Program-made: the position numbers and the translations under genes
The notes under the pieces: model-generated
What the model was told of the DNA's origin: nothing
Databases searched by the model: none
The model's input: only the letters and a program-made list of their open reading frames with translations
Part shown: positions 52,996 to 61,576 of the stretch, in pieces
Layout of the letters: every line of letters begins with the position of its first letter
How positions within the stretch are numbered: position 1 is the first letter of the stretch
Source of the DNA: Microbacteriaceae bacterium VKM Ac-2854
GTDB taxonomy: Bacteria > Actinomycetota > Actinomycetes > Actinomycetales > Microbacteriaceae
Length of the DNA: 64,000 bases
Reading direction: 5' to 3'
NCBI GenBank assembly: GCA_013205085.1
Contig: JABMLH010000002.1
Coordinates: forward strand, 65,425-129,424

Positions 52996-53025
52996 ACGGC
53001 CCCCGCGCCGGAGCGTGGGGGCCGT
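52996..53025 (-). terminator. GC-rich hairpin downstream of the DUF4190 gene
   Basis: 13-base arms (52996-53008, 53013-53025), one mismatch, 4-base loop. Confidence 0.6.
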
Positions 53026-53038
53026 GCGAGTGCCAGGG

Positions 53039-53512
53039 TCAGAAGTTCGGGTCGGCCATCGCGATGAACGGGATGCCGAGGGCGAAGATGCCGACGAAGA
53101 CCAGGATCAGTGCCGCGCCGAGCAGACAGACCGCGTTCAGCGCGATGCCCCAGATCGCCATGGTGCGGCCGGTCGGCTCGCGACGCAGGCCCATGATGCC
53201 GAAGACGAGACCCGCGATCGGAGCGATGAAGGTGAGCCCGAAGAAGATCGAGCTGACACCGAGCACGAGGCTGGTGATCGAGAAGCCCGCGGTGGGGGCT
53301 GCGCTGTAGGCGGCGGCCGGGTAGCCGTACGGCGGCTGCGGCTGGGCGGAGTACTGCGGCTGGGCGTCCGGCTGAGCGGGAGCGGGAGCCGCGGTGAGCG
53401 GCTGCTGCTCGGCGGTCGGGGCCCAGGGGTCGGTCTGCGACGCGCCGTGCTGGTCCGTGCCCTGACCCTGCTCGGCTGCCGTGGCGGTGGTGGACTGCGT
53501 GTCGGTGGACAT
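53039..53512 (-). CDS. DUF4190 domain membrane protein
   Basis: 157 aa. A Gln/Pro/Ala-rich, low-complexity N-terminal half (PQYSAQPQPPYGYPAAA) precedes two helices (about 76-108 and 117-145) typical of DUF4190 (SLVLGVSSIFFGLTFIAPIA, FGIMGLRR). AGGAGATC upstream. Function unknown. Confidence 0.82.
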   Translation of the reverse strand: MSTDTQSTTATAAEQGQGTDQHGASQTDPWAPTAEQQPLTAAPAPAQPDAQPQYSAQPQPPYGYPAAAYSAAPTAGFSITSLVLGVSSIFFGLTFIAPIAGLVFGIMGLRREPTGRTMAIWGIALNAVCLLGAALILVFVGIFALGIPFIAMADPNF

Positions 53513-53683
53513 GGTGGTGATCTCCTCGGATCCGCGTCGTCCGGGTCTCTCCCGGCGACATCGTCAACGCTACGCAGGGCAACGGATCCGCCCCAGGTGG
53601 TCAACCCCCGCATCCCGCGGCAGAGGACTCCCCGGAATGCTGTCGGGTGAGCGACACTGAAACGGGGAGCGAGGAGGCGACCT

Positions 53684-54115
53684 GTGAACGACCAGGAGTC
53701 GCTGGCCCGCACCCGCGACAGGGGCGGAGCGCGGGTGATGTGGTTCGCCGGGATCACGGCGGTCGCGGGATTCCTAATCGTCTCGCCGCTGATCTCGCTC
53801 ACCGCGACGCTCTTCGCCTGGGCCTTCCAACGCCGCAACGGCGCACTCAGCGAGGCGGAAGGCGTCGTCGCCCTGAACTGGCAACTCACCTATCTCGCCT
53901 TCCAACTGATGCTCGTACCCCTGCACCTCGCGCTGGTCACCGTGCAGCGGGCGACCGGCCAGACCTGGCCGCTCCTGACCATCTCCGCGATCCTGCTGCT
54001 GGGTACGCTCAATCTCGTCTTCAGCATCGTCTTCGGCGTCCGGGCCGGCCGCGGGCATCCGACCCGACTCTTCCTCGCGATACCGTTTATCCAGAAGCCT
54101 CCCGAGCGGCGTTGA
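53684..54115 (+). CDS. Hypothetical membrane protein
   Basis: 143 aa with three predicted helices (about 20-45, 65-85 and 95-122). GTG start with GAGGAGG nine bases upstream. No family recognised. It lies 31 bp before the antiporter gene and is probably cotranscribed with it. Confidence 0.72.
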   Translation: MNDQESLARTRDRGGARVMWFAGITAVAGFLIVSPLISLTATLFAWAFQRRNGALSEAEGVVALNWQLTYLAFQLMLVPLHLALVTVQRATGQTWPLLTISAILLLGTLNLVFSIVFGVRAGRGHPTRLFLAIPFIQKPPERR

Positions 54116-54146
54116 CGCGCCGCCCCGACCTGGAAAGCGGATCCAC

Positions 54147-55889
54147 GTGGAGTTCCTCCCCCTCATCGCCCTGCTGGCCGGATCCGTCGCGATCACCGCC
54201 GTCGCCCGGAAGAAGGGCTGGCCGGCTCCCCTCCTGGTGACGGCCGTCGCTCTGGCCGTCTCGTACATCCCCGGGGTGCCCGAGTTCGAGATCGAGCCGG
54301 AACTGATCCTGACCGTTGTGCTGCCGCCGCTGCTGTACTCCTCCTCCCTCGAGGTGTCGTTCCAGGGCTTCTCCCGCAGCCGCAAGCACATCTACCGGCT
54401 GGGCATCGGCCTCGTGCTGGTCACCGCCGCCGTGGTCGGACTGGTGATCTGGTGGCTCATCCCGGGCATCACCTTGCCCGTCGCGCTGCTGATCGGCGCG
54501 ATCGTCTCGCCGCCGGATGCGGTCTCGGCCGCGGCGATCGGTCAGAAGCTCGGCCTGCCACGCCATGTGATGACCGTGCTCTCGGGTGAGAGCCTGATCA
54601 ACGACGCGGCCTCGCTGACGCTGTTCAAGGTGTTCGTCGCGATCGTCATCGGCTCGGGATACACCGTGATCACCGATGTCGGCATCTTCGCCGCCGCCGT
54701 GGCGATCGGAGTCGTGGTCGGCATCGTTCTGGGCAACCTGTTCACCTGGCTGCGCTCGCGGATGCAGGATCCGACGATCGAGACGTTGATCGGGCTGCTG
54801 CTGCCGTTCGCCGCCTACATCGGCGCGGAACACCTCGGCATGGAGCCGTTCGTCGGCTCGGGCGTGATCGCCGTGGTCACCGCCGGACTCGTGGTGGGCT
54901 ACAACTCGCCGCGCGCCGGCTACGCGTCGAGGCTGCAGGAGCGACCCGTCTGGTCGGCGCTGTCGCTGCTTCTGGAGGGCTTCGTGTTCGCCCTGATCGG
55001 GCTGCAGCTCAAGGGCAACCTCGAGTCGCTCAATGAATCGAGTCAGGGAATCTGGCCCAGCGTCGGCATCGCCGCGATCGTGCTCGCCGTGGTGATCCTG
55101 GTCCGGCCCGCCTTCGTCTTCCCGACGTACTACCTGCAGGTGATCGACGATCGGCGTGAGCTGCCCCGCCGCGCGAAGCAGTTCCAGAAGCGCGCCCAGA
55201 AGTTCCTCGACCGCGAGGCGAAGCGGGGGCGCGAACCCGACCCGCGGATGCTCGCGCGGCTCGAATCCGGCCGGGCGATGGAGCTGGACAAGACCATGAA
55301 CTGGCGCGAGCTCGTCGTCGTCTCCTGGACCAGCATGCGCGGCGTGGTCACCCTCGCCGCTGCCGCGTCGATCCCGCAGGGTGTCGCCGATCGCGACGTG
55401 CTGGTGTTCATCGCCTTCTTCGTCACCGTCGGCACCCTCCTCCTGCAGGGGCTCACGCTGCCGTTCGTGATCACCGCGCTCAAGGTCACCGACCCGGAGC
55501 AGGCTCAGCGCGACCTCGACGAGGAGCGCCGTGTCGCCCGCGTGGCTCTGGAAGAGGGCATCGACTTCGCCGAGGGGCACCGCGACGAGTGGGCTGCGAA
55601 GTACGGCGCGCCGGTGGCCGACCGGGTCTTCCAGATGATGACGCGCCAGAACCAGTTCCTGCAGGCGCAGGCGCGCGACGAGGAGGACTCCGACCGCGCG
55701 AGCGTCGGACAGAACTGGAACAAGGCGAATGAGCTGCGCCGCGAGATCATCAGGTTCCGCCGCGAGATCCTGATCCGCGAACGCGACGCCGGCAACATCG
55801 ACGAGGAGGTGATGCGCGAAGTGCTCCTCGGCCTCGACGCGGAGGAGTTCGCGCTGGACACGTCGACGATCGCCCGCCTGCGCGCCTGA
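54147..55889 (+). CDS. CPA1 family Na+/H+ antiporter
   Basis: 580 aa. The first 400 residues hold about 12 helices with the CPA1 core (LIGAIVSPPDAVSAAAIGQ, LSGESLINDAASLTLF). The two acidic residues of the ion site are in PPDA and INDA. A charged cytoplasmic tail (about 435-580) rich in Arg/Glu follows. It exchanges Na+ or K+ for protons. GTG start with GGAAAG upstream. Confidence 0.92.
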   Translation: MEFLPLIALLAGSVAITAVARKKGWPAPLLVTAVALAVSYIPGVPEFEIEPELILTVVLPPLLYSSSLEVSFQGFSRSRKHIYRLGIGLVLVTAAVVGLVIWWLIPGITLPVALLIGAIVSPPDAVSAAAIGQKLGLPRHVMTVLSGESLINDAASLTLFKVFVAIVIGSGYTVITDVGIFAAAVAIGVVVGIVLGNLFTWLRSRMQDPTIETLIGLLLPFAAYIGAEHLGMEPFVGSGVIAVVTAGLVVGYNSPRAGYASRLQERPVWSALSLLLEGFVFALIGLQLKGNLESLNESSQGIWPSVGIAAIVLAVVILVRPAFVFPTYYLQVIDDRRELPRRAKQFQKRAQKFLDREAKRGREPDPRMLARLESGRAMELDKTMNWRELVVVSWTSMRGVVTLAAAASIPQGVADRDVLVFIAFFVTVGTLLLQGLTLPFVITALKVTDPEQAQRDLDEERRVARVALEEGIDFAEGHRDEWAAKYGAPVADRVFQMMTRQNQFLQAQARDEEDSDRASVGQNWNKANELRREIIRFRREILIRERDAGNIDEEVMREVLLGLDAEEFALDTSTIARLRA

Positions 55890-55898
55890 TGCTCGGGA

Positions 55899-55941
55899 GG
55901 GTTGTCACTTTGTCCGCTACCTACCGACAAAGTGACAACCC
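55899..55941. terminator. Hairpin of the GTTGTCACT family downstream of the antiporter
   Basis: Perfect 16-base arms (55899-55914 and 55926-55941) with an 11-base loop. It starts 10 bases after the antiporter stop; CTTTC follows the right arm. Confidence 0.75.
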
Positions 55942-55957
55942 TTTCGGGACCCTCGCG

Positions 55958-55969
55958 TAGCCTCGACGC
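55958..55969 (+). promoter_or_regulatory. Leaderless -10 element, TAGCCT, six bases before ATG
   Basis: TAGCCT at 55958-55963; ATG at 55970. Confidence 0.5.
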
Positions 55970-56935
55970 ATGCGCGCCATCTCGGTGATCGACCCCGGCC
56001 CCTCCTCCCGCCTCGCAATTACGGAGGTGCCGACACCGGAGCCAGAGCCCGACGAGATCCTGATCCGGGTCGCCGCCGCGGGGGTGAATCGGGCGGATCT
56101 GGGCCAGCGCGCCGGGAACTATCCGCCACCCGCCGGTGCCTCCCCGGTACTCGGGATGGAGGTGTCCGGAACGGTCGCGGCGCTCGGCGCGACCGCGACG
56201 GGCTGGGCGGTCGGCGACGAGGTCTGCGCGCTGCTGCCGGGTGGCGGCTACGCCGAGTACGCGACGGTGGACGCGGGCCTCGCCCTGCCTGCCCCGGTGG
56301 GCCTGATCGAATCCGCGGCGCTGCCGGAGGCAACGGCGACGGTCTGGTCGAACCTGGTGATGGTGGCCGGCCTCGGTGCCGGCGATACGCTCCTCGTGCA
56401 CGGCGGCGGTAGCGGCATCGGCACCACCGCGATCCAGATCGCGAAGGCCCTCGGCGCGCGGGTCGCGGTCACGGCCGGCAGCGCGCGCAAGCTCGACGCG
56501 TGCCGAGCGCTCGGTGCGGACATCCTGATCGACTACCACCGGGAGGACTTCGTCGAGCGGATGCGGGGCGAGGCCGACGGCGCCGACGTGATCCTGGATC
56601 CGATCGGCGGCGACTACCTCTCCCGCGACCTCGCCGCGCTGGCTACCGGCGGGCGCATCGTGTTCATCGGCAACCAGTCGGGCGCCCGGGGCGATCTCGA
56701 CATCGGTGCGCTGATGGCCAAGCGCGGCGCCGTTCACGCCACCACGCTCCGAGCCCGCCCGCTCGCCGAGAAGCGTGCGATCGTCGCGGAAGTCCGCGAG
56801 CGGGTCTGGCCGATGATCGAGGCGGGTGCCGTCCGCCCGATCGTCGACGAGGTACTGCCACTCGCGGACACCGATCGGGCGCACCGGCGGATGCTCGCCT
56901 CCGATCACATCGGCAAGCTGCTGCTGACGCCGTGA
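55970..56935 (+). CDS. Quinone oxidoreductase-like MDR family protein
   Basis: 321 aa. GroES-like N-terminal domain (GVNRADLGQRAGNYPPP) and Rossmann domain with HGGGSGIGTTAIQIAK. No zinc-ligand cysteines, so it is of the NADPH:quinone reductase/enoyl reductase type. Substrate unknown. Leaderless start. Confidence 0.9.
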   Translation: MRAISVIDPGPSSRLAITEVPTPEPEPDEILIRVAAAGVNRADLGQRAGNYPPPAGASPVLGMEVSGTVAALGATATGWAVGDEVCALLPGGGYAEYATVDAGLALPAPVGLIESAALPEATATVWSNLVMVAGLGAGDTLLVHGGGSGIGTTAIQIAKALGARVAVTAGSARKLDACRALGADILIDYHREDFVERMRGEADGADVILDPIGGDYLSRDLAALATGGRIVFIGNQSGARGDLDIGALMAKRGAVHATTLRARPLAEKRAIVAEVRERVWPMIEAGAVRPIVDEVLPLADTDRAHRRMLASDHIGKLLLTP

Positions 56936-57287
56936 GTCCGGGCGTTGGACGAGGAATCCGGACGCGGGTTCCGGCGGACCTCCCGCTGGTTGAGCCTGCC
57001 GAAACCTCGCTCAACCAGCGAGCGGCGCCATCCGCTGGTTGTGCATGCATGCGCCGGCTGGACCTGCACAGGACTCCATCCGCTGGTTGAGCTTGCAAGC
57101 GCCGGCTGGACCCGCACAGGACTCCATCCGCTGGTTGAGCTTGCCGAAACCACTCCCACCAGGACGGATGGTTTCGGCAAGCTCAACCAACGGAGGGGCA
57201 GGCTCAACCAACGGAGGGGCAAGCTCAACCAACGAAGGGCAGGCTGAGCCGGCGAGGGCAGACTCGGCCAGCGCCGTCAGGCGCGGC
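56936..57287. repeat. Repeat cluster: inverted, 48-bp and 21-bp tandem repeats of the GGTTGAGC family
   Basis: CGCTGGTTGA (56984-56993) and TCAACCAGCG (57011-57020) form a hairpin. Two 48-bp tandem units follow (57028-57075 and 57076-57123), plus a 28-bp partial third copy. Then the same words occur inverted (from 57170), with three 21-bp tandem units (57179-57199, 57200-57220 and 57221-57240). No gene is supported here. Confidence 0.8.
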
Positions 57288-59111
57288 TCAGGCTCCGCGG
57301 AGCAGCCCGAGCGAGCGATTGATGCCGTCGATGTCGACCGCGCCGGGGTCGAACACGGCGCCGGTCGGCAGACCGAGCGACTCGAGGGCCTCCGCGTGGT
57401 CCGGCGCCTCCGGGTCGCGGGCCGCGCGCACGGTGTCCTGCCAACCGGACGGGCCACCCGGCGCGTCCAGCGGCGCGACGCCGCGCGCATCCACACAACG
57501 CGGCAGACCGGCCTCGATCGCACCGACCTTCTCGAGTCGAACGACGTGGCGCCATTCCTCCTCGATGTCGTAGACGTAGAAGATCTCCTCGCCGGGCGCC
57601 TGCAGCGCCTCGCCGACCGTGAAGCTCATCTCGTCGACGATGCCGCCGCCCAGTTCGTCCGCGTCGTCCAGCGAGGCGACGACGATGGTCTCCTCGCCCT
57701 CGGGCTCGATCGAGAAGAAGTGCGGCTGCGCATCCGTCCACCCCAGCGTGAGCTGGATCACCAGGTGCAGATCGCGCAACGTCGCATCGTCCGCGATCTC
57801 GATCCGGCGCCAGACCGCCGGCTTGGTGCCGACCACGCCGATCTTCACCGTGTACGCGGCGGCGGTGTCCGCCCCCTCTTCGCTCGGCGTGAGGGTGGAG
57901 CGCCCCAGCGCGAACAGGAGGCGGGAGGAGATCGCGACCAGCGCGGCGATGCCCGGCTGCAGGCCGCTCGGGATCACGTAGCCGAACTCGGGCGAGTGCT
58001 GCAGCAGGCCGAGGTCGGCCGCGTCGTCGAGCATCCGCTCGGCCGCCCCGACGATACGCTCGCGCTCGTCGAGCGACTCCTCCAGCTCGATCTCCGCATC
58101 CGCGGCGAGCTCGTCGACGATCTCGCCGACCACCAGGCCCGCGTGCATCTCGGCCTGGCAGGCCACGGCCATCCGCACCAGCACGGCGTCGGTCGTGGCC
58201 ATCGCGCGCGCGATCGGGTCGAACGCCCCCATCTGAGCGTCGGCCTGCGCCGCGTGGGCCTGCGCCTCGAGCACCCAGTTCACCAGGAACCGGGCGAGGT
58301 AGTCGATCCGCTCGCTGACGGCCTCCGCGCCGTCGGCGTCGAGCCACTCCGCCGCGCGCTCGCCCGCCACACCGGCGTCGGCCTGATCGCCGGCGAGCAG
58401 GGCCGACTGCCGCAGCGCGATCCACCACGCCGAGACGGGCACCCGGACGGTGTCGTCGCTCGGCTCGGACCCCGCCGGCGCGATGCCGCGGTCGGAGAGC
58501 AGTTCGCGCGCCGAGTGCTCCGAGAGGGTCGCCTCCGGATGCTCGACCAGGTGCGCCACCACGGCGTCCGCGGCGGCGACCAACCGGGTGGCACGCAGGG
58601 CGGCGAGCTGCTCAGCAGCGGGCACGTCGTCGACGACGCTCAAGTCGTCCATCACCGCGTCGACGAAGCTGCCCGCGAGATCGAGCACCTCATCCAGCAC
58701 GGCCTGGCAGTCGTCGAGATCGTCGTCCGTGCCCTGCCAGAGCTCGGTGTCGACGAGGAAGTCGAGGTAGTGCTCGATCACCTCGGCGATCGTGAAGAGC
58801 GTGTCGTCGAGGTCGGCACCCGAGGCGTCGTTCTCCAGGTCGGCCTCGACGGTGTCGAAGATCTTGTCCAGCAGCGCGGCGTCCGGCGCGGCGAAGGTGC
58901 CGCGCGGGCGCAGGTCACGCGTCATCGCGAACAGATCGGTGAGCACCTCCACCGTTTCGTCGAGGCCCAGGTGCTCGTGGTCCATCGCGGTCTCGGCGAG
59001 GTGCGAGCGGTACCAGCTGCGGAATCGCACCATGATCGCCGTCTCCGCGGTGCGCCCATCGCCGCCCGACCGGCCGCCGCCACCGTTCTTGCCCGTGCGC
59101 TTGTTCGCCAA
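57288..59111 (-). CDS. Plasmid pRiA4b ORF-3-like domain protein, large version
   Basis: 607 aa. The C-terminal 180 residues match the pRiA4b ORF-3 family (YTVKIGVVGTKPAVWRRIEI, LRDLHLVIQLTLGW, EEWRHVVRLEKV). The N-terminal 420 residues are mostly helical and acidic, with no domain I recognise. The start is TTG at 59111: GCGGAGG lies just upstream and MANKRTGKN follows; longer frames would run into the neighbouring gene. Function unknown. Despite the family name there is no other plasmid or mobile gene here. Confidence 0.78.
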   Translation of the reverse strand: MANKRTGKNGGGGRSGGDGRTAETAIMVRFRSWYRSHLAETAMDHEHLGLDETVEVLTDLFAMTRDLRPRGTFAAPDAALLDKIFDTVEADLENDASGADLDDTLFTIAEVIEHYLDFLVDTELWQGTDDDLDDCQAVLDEVLDLAGSFVDAVMDDLSVVDDVPAAEQLAALRATRLVAAADAVVAHLVEHPEATLSEHSARELLSDRGIAPAGSEPSDDTVRVPVSAWWIALRQSALLAGDQADAGVAGERAAEWLDADGAEAVSERIDYLARFLVNWVLEAQAHAAQADAQMGAFDPIARAMATTDAVLVRMAVACQAEMHAGLVVGEIVDELAADAEIELEESLDERERIVGAAERMLDDAADLGLLQHSPEFGYVIPSGLQPGIAALVAISSRLLFALGRSTLTPSEEGADTAAAYTVKIGVVGTKPAVWRRIEIADDATLRDLHLVIQLTLGWTDAQPHFFSIEPEGEETIVVASLDDADELGGGIVDEMSFTVGEALQAPGEEIFYVYDIEEEWRHVVRLEKVGAIEAGLPRCVDARGVAPLDAPGGPSGWQDTVRAARDPEAPDHAEALESLGLPTGAVFDPGAVDIDGINRSLGLLRGA

Positions 59112-59193
59112 TGGATCCTCCGCGTTCGTCCGGGACAGCGATCGTCCCTCGCAAAGCGTAACGAGTCGGAGCGACGGATTCGGACGGTTGCGT

Positions 59194-61191
59194 TCACTCG
59201 ATCCGGAAGGTGTGGCTCGCGGGTGCGAAGCCGGTCGCCGTGACCGTGAGAACGCCCGTTCCCGGCGTATCGCCGGCCCGGAGCGCGGAGTAGCGCGAGA
59301 GCAGTCGGGAACCGTAGACCCACGAATCGATCGGATCGGTGTCGCCGTCGCGCCAGTGCACCCCTCCCGATACGGAGGACGTGACGGAAGTCGCACCGTT
59401 GAAGATCGTGCCGTCAGCGCTCTGCACCTCGATCGTGATCGTTGGGAACACCTCACCAGGCGGAACGGAATCCTGCAGCGGGCGGATCATCAGTCGACCC
59501 GCGGCACTGGTGCTGAGGGGCAGGGAGATCGGTCCGTCGAACGCGTCTCCGCTGAGAGTCAGCGTCCCCGCGCCCGGCCCGGCCGCGCCGAGGATCTGCA
59601 GTCCGCCGTCGCCGAAGTACAGGCTCGACGCCGTGGGCTGGATCGTGCGCGTCGCGGGCGAGCCGTCGGCCCAGCTCGGCCCACCCGCCAGCACAGCGAG
59701 GATCGGGCGGCTGAGTGGATCGCCGAGCCCGTCGGGAAGCCCGAGCGAGACGGAGAAGCCGGAGAACGAGGCGCCCGGATGAGCGGAGCCCGGTGTGCTC
59801 TCCGCCTCGAAGTGCGCAAGCGCGGTGCGCAACGCCACCCGCGCGGCAGGGAATCCGGCCGCGGTCGCGACGATCTCGCCCGCCGGACCGAGCTCGCCGC
59901 CGGAGCGCAGGCCGCGGAGGCTGAGCGAGCCCCGGTCCGTTCGCAGGACCGCGCTCGCGCCCGCCACGCCGTCCCACGTGACACCGGATGGAATCACGAG
60001 CGTCACATCGACCTCGGCCGGCTGCGCCCAGGCATCCTGCACCATCAGATCGACGATCGGGAACTCCGCATCGGGGAACGCGGCGTACGCCGTTTGAAGG
60101 AAGGTCATGCTGGCACCGCTGGTCGTCACCAGTCCGCCGGAGCCGTGCTCGAGCTGATTCCCCGTCGCCTCGATCCCACCGTTTCCCGCAGCCGCGGCGG
60201 CCCGGATCGCGTACTGCCCCTCGAAGACGTCGCCGCCGCCCATCTCCCGCGGTCCCACGAATCCGTCCGCCCAGCTGTAGCCGTCGGGGAGGGTGACCGT
60301 GATGGTGGCGTTGATCTCGTTGTCGCCACCGTCGGACGTGCGTACGACGAAGGGTTGGAAGACCTCCCCGACCGGGGCGCTGTTCTCGTCCGGCTCGAAC
60401 CAGATCCGGCCGAAACCCGCGACCTCGAACGTGATCGACGCGGATCCGTAGTCGGGGTTGTCGACGCGCAGCTCACCCGAACGGTTGATCGAGGTGTTGA
60501 TCCGAACCGCGAACTCGGCGGTGCCGTCCTCCTCCGTGATCGTGATCACGCGGCCGTCGTTCGAGCCGTCGAACCATGCGGTACCCGGCTCGATCGGCGT
60601 CACCGTGATGGGTGTTCCGATCGGCGCCGGTACGTCGCCGTCGCTCGCCCGCACGCGGAAGTTCGCGGAACCGGAGAGCGGCCCGGTCGGTTCATCGACG
60701 AGCGCGACCTCGATGTGCCGCGGATCCTCCGCGACGGTGGTCAGGTTCGTCGGCGCCGCCGGGAATCCGGGCGCACTCGCGGTGAGCGGGCCGGACATCG
60801 GGGTGGCTTCGACGGACACGATGGCGTCGCGGTCGCCGCCGAGCACGACGCGACCCGTACCGTCGGTGATGAGGAGGCGGGGCACGCGGGCGAAGTCGGC
60901 CCAGGTCGTCCCGCTCGGCAGCTCGAAGCGCACGGGCACGCCCGCGGCCGGCCGGCCGTCCACTCGCGCCGTCACGACCACGTCGCCGAATGTGCGGTAC
61001 GGCGTGATCGCGTATTCGGGCGCGTCGAAGGCCAGCGTGCGGACGCGGCCGCTCGCCGCCGCCAGCGGGGCGCCCAGCGCGGTCAGGACGACGGGGGCGG
61101 TCCACGTTCCGGCCGCGACGACCGTGCGGCGCCGCGGTGCGAACGTGGACGTCGCGGTCCGGGGTTCGTCGCTGGGTCGGGTCTCGGACAT
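59194..61191 (-). CDS. Large secreted protein with tandem Trp-Asp-Gly-marked repeats
   Basis: 665 aa. A twin-arginine-like signal (RRRTVVAAG, then a hydrophobic stretch ending LAAASG near residue 47) is followed by about six beta-rich units of 90-100 residues. Each carries a related mark: TTWADF, TAWFDGS, YSWADGF, VTWDGVA, PSWADGS, VHWRDGD. They resemble Ig-like surface repeats. There is no C-terminal anchor or LPXTG, so it is probably released or loosely bound. Very few cysteines or lysines. Function unknown. Confidence 0.72.
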   Translation of the reverse strand: MSETRPSDEPRTATSTFAPRRRTVVAAGTWTAPVVLTALGAPLAAASGRVRTLAFDAPEYAITPYRTFGDVVVTARVDGRPAAGVPVRFELPSGTTWADFARVPRLLITDGTGRVVLGGDRDAIVSVEATPMSGPLTASAPGFPAAPTNLTTVAEDPRHIEVALVDEPTGPLSGSANFRVRASDGDVPAPIGTPITVTPIEPGTAWFDGSNDGRVITITEEDGTAEFAVRINTSINRSGELRVDNPDYGSASITFEVAGFGRIWFEPDENSAPVGEVFQPFVVRTSDGGDNEINATITVTLPDGYSWADGFVGPREMGGGDVFEGQYAIRAAAAAGNGGIEATGNQLEHGSGGLVTTSGASMTFLQTAYAAFPDAEFPIVDLMVQDAWAQPAEVDVTLVIPSGVTWDGVAGASAVLRTDRGSLSLRGLRSGGELGPAGEIVATAAGFPAARVALRTALAHFEAESTPGSAHPGASFSGFSVSLGLPDGLGDPLSRPILAVLAGGPSWADGSPATRTIQPTASSLYFGDGGLQILGAAGPGAGTLTLSGDAFDGPISLPLSTSAAGRLMIRPLQDSVPPGEVFPTITIEVQSADGTIFNGATSVTSSVSGGVHWRDGDTDPIDSWVYGSRLLSRYSALRAGDTPGTGVLTVTATGFAPASHTFRIE

Positions 61192-61398
61192 CGGGCCTCC
61201 GGATGCTGAACGCGGCGGATCCAGACGGAGGCGGCTTCCGGATCGGGTTATCGGACGGAATCTAACAGTCCCGCTCGCTCGAGCGCCTATCCGCTGTCGC
61301 CGGATGCACGCTCGGACGTCAGATGCCGGGCCCACCACCGATCGAGGAGGCCGCGCAACACCGGGGCGCTGCGGGACGTTCGGCGCCGGAACGCAGAA

Positions 61399-61422
61399 AA
61401 GGCCCCGCCGAAGCGGGGCCTT
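61399..61422 (-). terminator. Intrinsic terminator of tRNA-Gln
   Basis: AAGGCCCCGC and GCGGGGCCTT pair around a TTCG loop (minus-strand sense), followed by TTTTC. It begins 10 bases after the tRNA 3' end. Confidence 0.85.
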
Positions 61423-61431
61423 CCTGAACTG

Positions 61432-61503
61432 CTGGGGTACCTGGACTCGAACCAAGAACAACTGAACCAGAATCAGCCGTGTTGCCAATTACACCATACC
61501 CCA
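61432..61503 (-). tRNA. tRNA-Gln, anticodon CUG
   Basis: 72 nt. A 7-bp acceptor stem (TGGGGTA with TACCCCA), the T-loop GTTCGAGTCC, and anticodon CTG at 61470-61468 are all in place. The discriminator is G. CCA is not fully encoded. It lies about 1 kb from gltX on the same strand. Confidence 0.95.
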
Positions 61504-61576
61504 ATGGCCATCTTCGAATGATCGAAGCGAGGCCGGGTGGCCCCGAGTCTTTTCGGCGCCGAGGGAAGACATTACC

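Noticed and set aside
57028-57240. CRISPR-like array
   Set aside because: The 48-bp and 21-bp units are directly abutting, without unique spacers, and no cas genes are near.
57288-59111. Mobile element or integrated plasmid, suggested by the pRiA4b family name
   Set aside because: No transposase, integrase, replication gene or attachment repeat is nearby; the domain is common on chromosomes.
57039-59243. 734-codon plus-strand frame opposite the pRiA4b-like gene
   Set aside because: Antisense shadow that also runs through the repeat cluster; no recognisable domain.
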